A stretch of 64,000 nucleotides of DNA, taken from positions 43,614,505-43,678,504 of the forward strand of contig OX243814.1 in NCBI GenBank assembly GCA_945859605.1, in the 5' to 3' direction. This stretch comes from Lumbricus rubellus. Lineage: Eukaryota > Annelida > Clitellata > Crassiclitellata > Lumbricidae. The position numbers and the translations under genes are program-made. Below, piece after piece: positions 21,053-30,581 of the stretch. Within the stretch, counting starts at the first letter, position 1, and every line of letters starts with the position of its first letter. A model generated the notes under the pieces. The model saw only the letters and a list, made by a program, of their open reading frames with translations. It did not search any database and had not been told where the DNA came from.

Positions 21053-23042
21053 CCCAACTCCAAAAAGTTCTTTAGAACCGATCATCTTCAAGGAATAATA
21101 ATATTTAGGCTTAGAATATGTTTCTCATTCACATTCTTGTAGGCTACTGCTCTCTCGTTCATTAAATGACCATGCACTTTCGGTCATTTTAGTTCGTTAC
21201 GATGAGCAAACGCTACAGGAACTGCATTTATAGGCAAAAAGGACACTAACAAAGCCATCTTAATTTAGGCCTACGTGAATGAAAAGGAAGAGGTTTTGCA
21301 TTGTCGGATTTTCTTATCCTTATAGTGTTGTGCTGTTTACGAATCGGCAGATTAATCTCAAACTTTCTGTCTGTGCTTCGTTTCTAGAGCAAACTGAAAT
21401 TTCTGTTGTTGTTGAGTAAACTAAAACGTCTGATTGATTGATTGAATTATTGATTTGATTGATTGATATAATAATTATGCCATTCAGATAGAAGTTTTAT
21501 ATATATCGGTTCACCTCTGATCTTCTAGGCTACGTCAAATGCTACATGCGAGCACACTAAAATTCTAACGGCTGCTAAAGTTATTCCTTTCAATCATTCT
21601 CATGGGCTACAGAGAAATGACTAGGTCTATGATGATCAAATCAGTGTCAATCTATAAGATACATAATTTATGTAGGCTATTTTTGTCGGTTTCACTTTCG
21701 CTATTGCTGAAGAGTCAATTTTATGGCCTGTAATCTCTATGAACTCAGTCATATAGGCCTAATTCCCGAAGATCCTCATAGACATCACAGTTGAACCAGC
21801 ATCAGAGAGAACCGACTTCAGTCTCGCAACCTTCTCAAGGTATCGCTATTCAGGATCGAGTCTTACTTTAGAAGCTCACGTATCATGATGTAGCCTACAT
21901 GTAGATCTAGTGGTTGATGGTATTCTAGAGAATGAGTAACTTGTCGATTCCATTTCGGTGCGATTTTTACAAATGATTGAGTTTAGCGTATTATAGGCCT
22001 ACTGTGACTTTCTGCTTGGTCGACGCTATTGAGGGTAGATTAAATATGTTAAATTTTAAGACATTCTATGTAAAATACTTGCAGCGAAGAAATGTTGTTT
22101 TCATGACCGTCGGTAAACGGATCATCTTCAGAGCGAAGTCTATCCTCCGCATGGCAGAGTCTACAATTATTATTATAGCCTAGTTCCTTTTTACCGAAGA
22201 GATGGAAATGTCCGCCTTTTGTTTAACCATTATTATTTTCTCCCCATTAGTCATTTTACCATCTAAATCCTCCAGTTCTATACTGTATAGGCTAGCCACA
22301 TTATCATGATTATAGGATAGAGTGTTGTAGGCTACTTGCTTCAAGTTACCACGGTATTTTGTGACATTGTATCTTATATGGGACATTTGGGCGTAATTCA
22401 TCACATTTAATGGTAGACTAGGAAATATAATCTTTAAGCCGGTTTATGGTTTTTCCCAATAATTACAAGCCCACCAAGACCTGTGTTTTTCTATGGGCTA
22501 TTAATAATGTTTTACCAAAACATCGCAGCCCTACATAATGTAACTGGCGTTCAACTGCAGCAAGCCGGCTGATAGTGTTGCAGTTCCTGCTCCGATATAA
22601 TAATGGGTGAGTATCGCTGCTTATGAGTTTCTGGCATTGGATAAATTATTAAGTCTTAAAATAGCTTGTAGATGAGTTTATCGAAACATCGCGGAAGATA
22701 GAAGAGTGCAGCTGTGTAAGAGAGTGAACAGCAAAAGTCATGTTAGTCGATGTTTAGTTGTCTTATAGGCTATCTGTTAAATGCAGTCCTAACTTTTCAG
22801 CCATTAACTTTTCAATCGATGAGCTTATTACTGACGAGAAATTCTTCACAATCGCTCCACGTTTTAACTCGAATTGTTTCTTCAAAAAAGGCCAATCAGG
22901 CAATTTACATGACAATGTCAAAATTTTATGCAGTGTATTATGTTGTGTCAGATTTAAGATGACCAGCGTTTCCATTTTCCTCCATTCATGCTTGGGACTA
23001 GAACAGCCTGCATACGGCTGTCTAGAAGTCTAGGCCACGTCT
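21053..23042. other. intergenic region between Mab-21 genes 1 and 2
   Basis: About 2 kb of AT-rich DNA with several TAGGCCTA octamers (for example 21265 and 21993) and a short TGAT microsatellite at 21430-21468. I see no convincing ORF, RNA gene or transposon end. It probably holds the 5' non-coding exon and promoter of gene 2, but no signal decides where. Confidence 0.45.
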
Positions 23043-23046
23043 TTAA

Positions 23047-23109
23047 CCCTTTAGTGCCGAGATGGTAGTAAATGGTATGGGAAATCCTGTACCCTCCGGC
23101 ATTAAAGGG
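23047..23109. mobile_element. 63-bp piggyBac-type MITE
   Basis: TTAA stands on both sides (23043-23046 and 23110-23113), and the ends are inverted copies of CCCTTTAGTGCCG with one mismatch. TTAA targets and CCC-starting ends are the mark of piggyBac-like transposition. Only about 37 bp separate the ends, so this is a minimal derivative or an extreme internal deletion. Confidence 0.7.
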
Positions 23110-23213
23110 TTAAGACTATTCTAGTGACAAGCGGTGATCGGTGGGTATTGGGGTGGGTCGCATCTACAATAAAACATTTTCAATTTAGTTCATGCCTATG
23201 TTGCCGACACCGT

Positions 23214-23360
23214 TGATGATGATGATTAAGATGATCACGATGTACATGTAGATGATGCTGATGATATGATGATGGTGCTGACGCTAACCATGATGACGAT
23301 CAATGACGAGAATGATGATGATCATGATAATGGATTATTACGATGATGAATGATGATTAT
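23214..23360. repeat. GAT-rich simple repeat
   Basis: Irregular run of GATGAT units mixed with GATGCT and GATCAC. It ends just before the coding exon of Mab-21 gene 2. Confidence 0.8.
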
Positions 23361-23395
23361 TCAGCATAATAATGATGTATGCCTCTTCAGCCAAG

Positions 23396-26263
23396 ATGAC
23401 GGAATATGCGGGTAATTCGATTGAGGAAATGACATCCTGGTTCATCACAAGCACCTGCCAGTTGCTTCCAAAGTCGGTTGATCACATGTATGACCTAAAC
23501 CTGTCGTCGAGATTTGCATCAGAAACGAACTCCATTCTGTGTGGCAGTCAAGCGGAGTTCTACATCCGACCTCTGAATACATGCATTACGGACTCTGACT
23601 ACCTGACGTTCAAATCCAACGAGCTCGTCTTCAGTGGTGATTATCCAGTGTTGCCAAGTGATATCAGTGATCTGGCTGAATCGATCGCATGCTACAAGAT
23701 TGAATCGTACCATTTGTATCCTGGTTTTATTAAATTACGAGTTTGGGGTCAACTGAACTATAATTGGAAATACAAAAAGTACGAACTTAGCCGGACAGCT
23801 TTTCTAAATGGCAATCTCTCGATGAATATGACGACCCTTAAAACAACCATGTTTGCTATTTGTCGCAATAAATTCATTGGGAACGGAACGTTGCCAAAAT
23901 ATATTAATATTGCTTGTGGTCCGGCAATTAAATCTCAAACATGTTCTATTTTCGATATGGGAAGTGATTCTGTTGTTTGTCTAGTTTGTCCTCAGTGGCC
24001 AATACAAGCCAATAATTGGCTACGTCGACCAAGGAAATACGGATGGCCGACCATTGACACAATCTCTATGGTTGTTGAAAATGGTTGTCATGTTGTTTTC
24101 GTCCAGCATCGATCTTGCAGAGAGGACCAACGACAGTGGAGGTTTTCATTTTCAGTAGCAGAAGTAATTTTACTTCAGAGTTGGACTCAAATTCAACAGA
24201 TTGTCTATCATTTGCTCAGATTTTTTGCTAAGAGAGAATTGATACACAAGGATTTTCCAAAGGAAGATGAGGTTCTATGTCCGTATCATTTAAAAACGTT
24301 AATGTTGTGGGCTTGTGAAGAAATGTCACCGGAATGGTGGAATTCCTACTCCGTTATTGCGATCTGCTGTGAGTTATTGAAAATGCTCTCCCGATGGATA
24401 AAGAGGAGATACTTTCCAAACTATTTTATTCCCGATGCAAATCTGTTCTATGAGCCATCGAACGCCACCATACTGGACAAAACTGAACGACTAGTTAACG
24501 ATTTTCAAAATTCTTCCATTCTTTGTTACTCGCTCGTGGCAAATTACATACTGCCAATTGCTCGAACGCAATTTCAATTTCTGACTTCAAGAAAATCAAA
24601 TAAAGATTTCGTGTATTATTTGCAGCCTCTGCTTGAATATCGGAAAGCGAATGCATTTAAATCTTTAGATTCTTTGGTATCTAACCGTTTCTTGCTGTCT
24701 AATCAAATACGTCGACGTGTAATAAGAGAAGGATTGAGTTCAGAACAGCCTCTGGGCTTAAAGTTTGGACAATTTACAGGAAACCTTGATTTACAATTGC
24801 ATAGCAAAATAGCTTTTGTTCCAACAACAGAGAAGATATTGTGCTTCAAGTACTATGATTTTCTGTTGAATATTTTTCATACTGCATATGGTTTAGTTTT
24901 CGGAGAGATTTCATGGAATAATAGTTTCTTTGTGAAACTAGTGGAAGCAATTTGGATGAAGCCAATAATTGTAAGGTCGCAATATCACAACTTTCCAAAA
25001 ACGTACACAGAACAGAGTAGTCGGTTTCAATTCCTGTGCGCTCAGGATCTAATGCAACATTTAACTGGTTCAAATAGCCGACCAGAAGTTCATCTGATGT
25101 CCCTAATAGCAAGAAAATTTCTAAGGAAAGCTATGAAATATGACGACTCTAAACCAAATGACATTGCTCCTGCAGCATTGGCTTATCTGGCTGCGATCCA
25201 TTTTGCCACATCAGAATACCAACAAGCAAAGGGTTGCTGCTTGGAAGTTCTCAGCGAGCAGACATCTAAAGAGGATAAAGAAACACTGAATGCAGGTTGC
25301 TTGCTGTTCTTTTACGATATCGCAAGAATCGTTGGATTGTGTGTGCTTCACAAAAAGATTACTGAAAATAATCTCAACTACATTAATAGACGGCTTTATA
25401 TGGATCTGCGGCTTTCAGCAGAATTATTTGCTTATTATCTTACTGTACTTTTAATAAACGAAGAAATATCCAAGCATTCAGACTTACATAAAAATTTACC
25501 AGCGTTTATTTATCCTATTGACGAATATTTGATGGCTTTATTAAAACCGAAATACGTTGTCTCCATAAAGTCAGGTAGGCCTACTCATTTCCATTCTTAT
25601 AAACCGACAGTGTATGCCAGAACAGCTGATAATCCTTCCATTACTAAAGACAAAGTTATTGATTATCTGATGAAAATTGCTTTAGAAAATATGACATCAT
25701 TCTACAATGTGATCCACTATGACTTTGGTATCCAATGCAACACAGCTGATTGCTATCGTGCATTATATCTTTATAAGTGTCGCAAATACGACGAAGTGTT
25801 GCATTTTTGTGAACGAATTCTTGCTGAGCGCGATCTTCCGAGCAATTTGAAGGAGCTTGCATTTGCGAATGTTTTGGTGATACCTCCGCTCGACTCTTTT
25901 TTCGACAGAGATGTACAATCGTTGCTTGGATTTCACACGCTCTTCCATTATTTGTTAGCTTTGAATGACAATGTAAGGAAAGCTGAGGTCACCGACGTTT
26001 CATCAATTATTTCACAGTCGTTTATCGAATACGTCCTTCCTAGTAATAATGGACTCGCGATTTTTCTTCAGTTTCCTTACTCCATTAAGCGCTACTACTT
26101 TGTTGGAAGACATTTTCTAGCAAGATATTTGAAAGTCAAATGCTTTATTGACTGTAATCATCCGTATTTAGAAGCATTTGCAGAATTTGCTAATCAGGAG
26201 AATAATCTTCCGTTTGAACTCATCATTCGCAGATTTCTTATAAACAACGTTCGTGCAATGTAG
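23396..26263 (+). CDS. Mab-21 / cGAS-like nucleotidyltransferase-fold protein 2, long form
   Basis: 955 residues from the ATG at 23396, which follows a possible acceptor (CTTCAGCCAAG); an in-frame ATG at 23372 would add eight residues. Start chosen by alignment with MT at the front of genes 1 and 4. Metal-binding pattern: GSQAE at about 50-54, D-S-D at 66-68, third aspartate near 191 before LVCPQWP. The helical core CPYHLKTLMLWACEEMSPEWW is almost the same as in gene 1. The C-terminal half has the same TPR-like hairpins (APAALAYLAAIHFATSEYQQ and CNTADCYRALYLYKCRKYDE) and ends in a GRHFLARYLKVKC block. The frame is open throughout. A TAGGCCTA octamer lies inside the coding region at 25576. No known cGAS zinc-thumb cysteine cluster is present. 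Confidence 0.9.
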   Translation: MTEYAGNSIEEMTSWFITSTCQLLPKSVDHMYDLNLSSRFASETNSILCGSQAEFYIRPLNTCITDSDYLTFKSNELVFSGDYPVLPSDISDLAESIACYKIESYHLYPGFIKLRVWGQLNYNWKYKKYELSRTAFLNGNLSMNMTTLKTTMFAICRNKFIGNGTLPKYINIACGPAIKSQTCSIFDMGSDSVVCLVCPQWPIQANNWLRRPRKYGWPTIDTISMVVENGCHVVFVQHRSCREDQRQWRFSFSVAEVILLQSWTQIQQIVYHLLRFFAKRELIHKDFPKEDEVLCPYHLKTLMLWACEEMSPEWWNSYSVIAICCELLKMLSRWIKRRYFPNYFIPDANLFYEPSNATILDKTERLVNDFQNSSILCYSLVANYILPIARTQFQFLTSRKSNKDFVYYLQPLLEYRKANAFKSLDSLVSNRFLLSNQIRRRVIREGLSSEQPLGLKFGQFTGNLDLQLHSKIAFVPTTEKILCFKYYDFLLNIFHTAYGLVFGEISWNNSFFVKLVEAIWMKPIIVRSQYHNFPKTYTEQSSRFQFLCAQDLMQHLTGSNSRPEVHLMSLIARKFLRKAMKYDDSKPNDIAPAALAYLAAIHFATSEYQQAKGCCLEVLSEQTSKEDKETLNAGCLLFFYDIARIVGLCVLHKKITENNLNYINRRLYMDLRLSAELFAYYLTVLLINEEISKHSDLHKNLPAFIYPIDEYLMALLKPKYVVSIKSGRPTHFHSYKPTVYARTADNPSITKDKVIDYLMKIALENMTSFYNVIHYDFGIQCNTADCYRALYLYKCRKYDEVLHFCERILAERDLPSNLKELAFANVLVIPPLDSFFDRDVQSLLGFHTLFHYLLALNDNVRKAEVTDVSSIISQSFIEYVLPSNNGLAIFLQFPYSIKRYYFVGRHFLARYLKVKCFIDCNHPYLEAFAEFANQENNLPFELIIRRFLINNVRAM

Positions 26264-27383
26264 GCCCTATACCTTGGTTGTTGGAAGATGATACGACGAA
26301 GGAGAGAAATCGCTACCCGAGACGGTTAGCTTCAATATTTGGTCGTCCGTCTGATATTAGGCCCTGTAACAATATGAAGTTATTACTTGGTAGCACTTCG
26401 CGCCCATGGATGCTTCTCGTGTCAGCTCTTCCGATTTTAAATATTTTCGTTTTGTTGGGATATTTGGATAATGGACCGTGACTTTAATATTTCGTGCACT
26501 TTATAATACTCCATTTGTTATATAAAAGTTAGGTCAGGAATATCTTCAAGTAACCTTAATGTTATTTTTCTCACCTGAAGGCTATCTAGTTTTAGCGGGT
26601 AAAACCTAATTTTGCAAGATCAAGCATCGCAGAACAAAACAAAGTTTCTTAGCTTCGGTACATAGGCTAGCAGCTACGGCTAGGATCTGTAAGTATGTGC
26701 AGATTTACTGTAACAGTACACTCCCCGCGCTTGCACCTCAACTAGGCACGTCGGTCGGTCATTATCGACTGATGACTCATCCACTAGGAAAGGACTTTTG
26801 TTGGAGATGCGCCGACAAAATATAAATAAAAACAATAAATTTTAAAAGCCGCCTAAATCTAATTTATATTGCCGTTGTTAGGTCTGGAGAGCCTCTGAGT
26901 AGGTCTCTTGAAATTTGTCCTAGAATGATGCTAAAGTTTCCCTCTGACAATGTTTTTTAGTCACAGAAAGTTGTTAAATTTTCATGAAAATAAGTGGAAT
27001 AATAATTATTAATAAAATATATGAAATCAATACATTTTCATGTAACACATAATATCTCATTTACACATAATTATGCCTATGACAATAACATTGCAATATT
27101 TACACCTGAGAGTGGTGTCTTAACGAATCTCATCCGTTTTATCATTTGCGACTTTCACCTCCTTTTGCCAGAACCGATAACAAAATAATTATTATGTGTT
27201 AATCATCGCATAGGCATTAACAGTTGTGCATGCGTGTTCGTCGAATGAAAATCAATGACTATTATTCTTAACCGAATTATTATTATTCTAAAATTGTGTA
27301 GCGTATGCGTGGCATTGAGCATGCGCGGAATACGTGCATTGTTATTGGTTACTATGGTTATAACAAAAAGCTAGACCTGCTAA
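26264..27383. other. intergenic region after Mab-21 gene 2
   Basis: Contains the 3' untranslated region of gene 2. The nearest AATAAA-type signals are at about 26824-26842. At 27310-27360 a GCATGCGCGG (NRF1-like) site and ATTGG (inverted CCAAT box) stand just before the ATG of the repeat ORF at 27384, which suggests a promoter. Nothing else recognised. Confidence 0.4.
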
Positions 27384-27884
27384 ATGGTGACCGGAATGGA
27401 AACATGCGATGGTTCTGCGGTGGAAAAGAGGAGCACAGATATGGATACCGATGATACGACCATCTCTCTTTCACAAATTGCTGGTTCGTCATCGTCATCC
27501 TCTGTACCCAGCGACTTGGACATCCCATCTCTGGCACAAAGGCTTGGATTACCTCAGCATATGTTGAGCTTTTCGTCAACATCATCTCCACCACCCCTGC
27601 TACCACTTGCATTGGCCTCACCCAGCACACCATCTCTGGCTCAGAGACTTGGGATTCCTGAACACATGCTGAGCTTTTCGTCAACATCATCATCATCTCC
27701 ACCGCCCCGGCTGCCACCTGAATCGGCCTCACCCAGCATCTCATCTCTGGCTCAGAGACTTGGGCTTCCTGAACACATGCTGAGCTTCTCGTCAACATCA
27801 TCATCATCTCCACCGCCCCTACTGCCGCCTGAATCGGCATCACCCAACATCCCATCTTCGGCTGAGAGACTTGGATTACAGTAG
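27384..27884 (+). CDS. hypothetical protein with 37-residue tandem repeats (possible first exon)
   Basis: ORF of 166 residues: an acidic N-terminal part (about 1-45) followed by just over three repeats of 36-37 residues. Each repeat has the core SLAQRLGLPEHMLSFSSTSS followed by a proline-rich SPPP linker. A fourth repeat starts and is cut by TAG at 27882. The same repeat pattern continues faintly past the stop to a good splice donor (CAGAG|GTAAGC at 27925/27926), so the stop may be recent or the frame may end there. NRF1- and CCAAT-like sites stand upstream. I do not recognise the protein. Low-complexity coding-like repeats can also arise from a non-coding minisatellite. Confidence 0.4.
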   Translation: MVTGMETCDGSAVEKRSTDMDTDDTTISLSQIAGSSSSSSVPSDLDIPSLAQRLGLPQHMLSFSSTSSPPPLLPLALASPSTPSLAQRLGIPEHMLSFSSTSSSSPPPRLPPESASPSISSLAQRLGLPEHMLSFSSTSSSSPPPLLPPESASPNIPSSAERLGLQ

Positions 27885-28149
27885 CAGCTGTTGCATCTCC
27901 CGTCTACAAGTTCTGGCGGTCAGAGGTAAGCGTGTACACATGAAACTTCTGAAGATTTTCAATGACAGAATTAAGTTAACAAGAATAGTAATATTTTCAT
28001 ATTTTGTGTCGAACGTTCTACTTCCATTATTGGTGTATTTCGACTTTATCAAAACTTCGAAATGCATATAGGGCTACTTGAGCACAGCAATGGTTAACTT
28101 AGAATATTATAGTTAAAATTCTATTTGCTGCTTGGATCGAATTCATTCA

Positions 28150-28215
28150 GAGCATTTATATAGCGCCCCTTCAAGAAACTACTCAGATGCGGATTGTGTG
28201 CGTCTCCAGATGTGC
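28150..28215 (-). repeat. SINE-tail fragment
   Basis: On the minus strand it reads AAGGGGCGCTATATAAATG, close to stretches at 62178 and 63824. The GGCGCTATATAAAT motif is common at the 3' end of animal SINEs; only the tail is seen here. Confidence 0.45.
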
Positions 28216-28238
28216 TAGCTCACAGTTAATGGACGAGA

Positions 28239-29374
28239 CAAGACCGTAGCCAGGATTTTATTTGGGGGGTGTTTAATTGACCTTGAGCAAGCCGACGAGC
28301 AACCGAATCAATAGACTAAGGCAGGGGTTCTCAAACTTTATTTTTATTGTACCCCCAAGTAAAAATATCTAATGGTGGCGTACCCCCAACAAAGTCAGAT
28401 CAGAAACAAAATTCCATTGCTTAGTCTCCATTACAGTGACAACTAAAAAGTTCTTTTAATCATTCTATGGTGTGGCTTATTAGAATCGTATAACCTACAC
28501 TCCCATAGAGCAAAATTGAAAATATGTAAAGTTTTAATCATGCAATCATATCAACAAAAATGGGAAATTGGTCTATAATCCCTGCAAGAAAGAGCTAACC
28601 TATAGCGTTATATTGCTGTGTGCTTGTTTTTGACTAGCTAGCACAGATTTAAAATTTAAAAAAATTACCTGGTTTAATATTTGTCAATTACAAACTCAAA
28701 TTAATCCCATATTTTATAGCAAGAATATAGGCCTACAGCTTAGAAACTAGTTTCAAGCAGATTTAAATTATATGACGTGCTGAAAGGAATCACAAATTTT
28801 AAAGCTCGACCAGAAATTAATCCTTAGAACATTCAACTTTCCTCTTTTTGAACTCTATTATAGGCCTAATAGCCTACGCCGAGAGTTTCTTGCTTTGGTT
28901 CTTTCAACCATTTATACATTATTTTGTTTCAAATTTATAGTAGCAGGCCTAAACATTAACATGTTGCATGCACTAAAATAATTATTAGCTTCGTATGTGA
29001 GTCTAATCACATGTTGTGAATGAAAGAAATGACGATGCTGTTACATGAAGCAACGTTAAAAATAATTGCTAATCAAGAAAAATGGAAGTCCATAAACTAA
29101 ATTTTTTTATATTTCTGGAAATTTTCGCGTACCCCTTACCGGCGCCTGGCGTACCCCTAGGGGTACGCGTACCACAGTTTGAGAACCCCTGGACTAAGGG
29201 GTTTGGATGATGACATAATCTATTGTAAAATATGACATAATGAATAAGTGCTTTAAATGACATTATCTTTATTATTCCTTAGGTCCACATCATGATTGTG
29301 TTAGTAAACGCATTAGGCCTATATCATTGGTGGGGTGTGTTTAAACACCCCAAACACCCCTAACTACGGCCTTG
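28239..29374. mobile_element. outer hAT-type MITE, interrupted by a second hAT element
   Basis: Ends CAAGACCGTAGCCAGG (left) and, inverted, CTAACTACGGCCTTG (right), both followed by G/T-rich TTTGGGG-GTGTTT. The flanking octamers GGACGAGA (28231-28238) and GGAAGAGA (29375-29382) differ at one base, a slightly decayed 8-bp duplication. Related to the element at 34517-35143. The element at 28322-29191 lies inside it. Confidence 0.75.
28322..29191. mobile_element. inner non-autonomous hAT element
   Basis: Ends CAGGGGTTCTCAAACTTT and, inverted, CAGTTTGAGAACCCCTG. This is the classic terminus of hAT (Charlie-like) elements. Flanked exactly by GACTAAGG (28314-28321 and 29192-29199). Next to each end GTACCCC units recur. 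No transposase. Confidence 0.92.
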
Positions 29375-29728
29375 GGAAGAGAGTAAATTATAAACAAAGA
29401 TTAAAAAAGCATTGCAACCAATCTTTACGGTGTCAAAAGTATTTATTACCAAGGATGGCGTAGTTATGGTAATGTGTCTAAAGGGTTACCTGGTCTAAAA
29501 AGTTTGGAAGCCACTGCACTAGATAAATAACTTACTAAATAATTGCCTCTGCTAGCATGCCCAAAAGAACCAGTATAATAGGACTCGTATGCGATCCCAT
29601 CAAATGCCATTAACATAATATTGGCAGCGAAGGAACTTTATCTAAAAACAAGCTATAGGCCTATGCATGGTAAATCCGTGCAGATAGAGAGTAATGGTGG
29701 ATTGTTTTTTGCTGTGTCGTCTATTCAG

Positions 29729-29970
29729 CCATAACGAGCGGTGTTCCGAAGAAACCGGATGTGAAGAAGGCGAGCGCCAAGAGTTCACCCGGCGACCGAC
29801 GAGTCTTGGCTCCGAACACGAGCAGCTCCGCTGGAGCAACGACACACAAAGAAGTGACCTCAGCGAAGAAACTGCGCTACTCAACTCCAGTCAGCATGAC
29901 AGCCAGGGATATGTCCAACCAGTCCCCACAGCTGATGAAGACGATGAAGGAGCAGGAAGATTGTAGATAA
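29729..29970 (+). CDS. possible terminal exon, partner of the 27384 ORF
   Basis: A GC-richer block after a good acceptor (GTCTATTCAG at 29719-29728). Two frames stay open: one is lysine/serine-rich and ends SPQLMKTMKEQEDCR at 29970; the other ends DEDDEGAGRL at 29966. Joined to the donor at 27925, the second frame continues the repeat frame, but only if the TAG at 27882 is ignored. I cannot tell which frame is used, or whether this is untranslated. Not similar to any family I know. Confidence 0.3.
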
Positions 29971-30581
29971 CAAAAATTTAATAGCCTGCACAGGTAGTTA
30001 TGGTGGTGAGTCGGGGCAAAACGAATAAAATCGAAGAATGAAGAACGGGGCACTAGGCGGAAGGAAGTTTCCCAACTCATTCCTACCGCGCTTAGGCCTA
30101 AGCTTACAACATCTTGTTCTAATATTGCAGCGAAACACATCCGCGAAGTTTTCTAATTAAGATTTTGTACTTGTAATCATGTGATATCAAATTAAACATC
30201 TGCAGGCTTATTCTGAACTCTTGTTAATTATCTTTTAAACATAACAAATTATGCGATTTTGATTTGAAGGAGACATTTTGTACAGCACTAAGGCTTGTAG
30301 GGTAGCCTACAGCACTCTTCAAGGGGACAACTCCTAGGTATGCCTACTCCCGACTTCAGCACGGTCAAATAGAACTGTTTTGGGTTTGCAACGAACTTAT
30401 CAGTTGGATTCTTATATCTGTATGAATATCATGGGATTCTACACGCTTAACAAAAAATTAGGCTATTGTTTGGTCTTTGCATGAGAAGGCCTGTTATTAT
30501 TGGCTCCCTGCGTCTGCAATTGCACACAGGCCTACATGTAATAGGCTATTTAAATATAAAGTCTTTTACATTGCCAAATCT
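29971..30581. other. intergenic
   Basis: About 600 bases downstream of both the possible exon above and Mab-21 gene 3. It contains TAGGCCTA-like octamers and no ORF or RNA gene that I can support. Confidence 0.45.

Noticed and set aside
22758..23033. Small ORF with VRFKMTS before Mab-21 gene 2, similar to the sequence at the start of gene 1
   Set aside because: Only about 12 bases (ATTTAAGATGAC) match, followed by unrelated sequence; too little to claim a truncated paralogue or shared exon.
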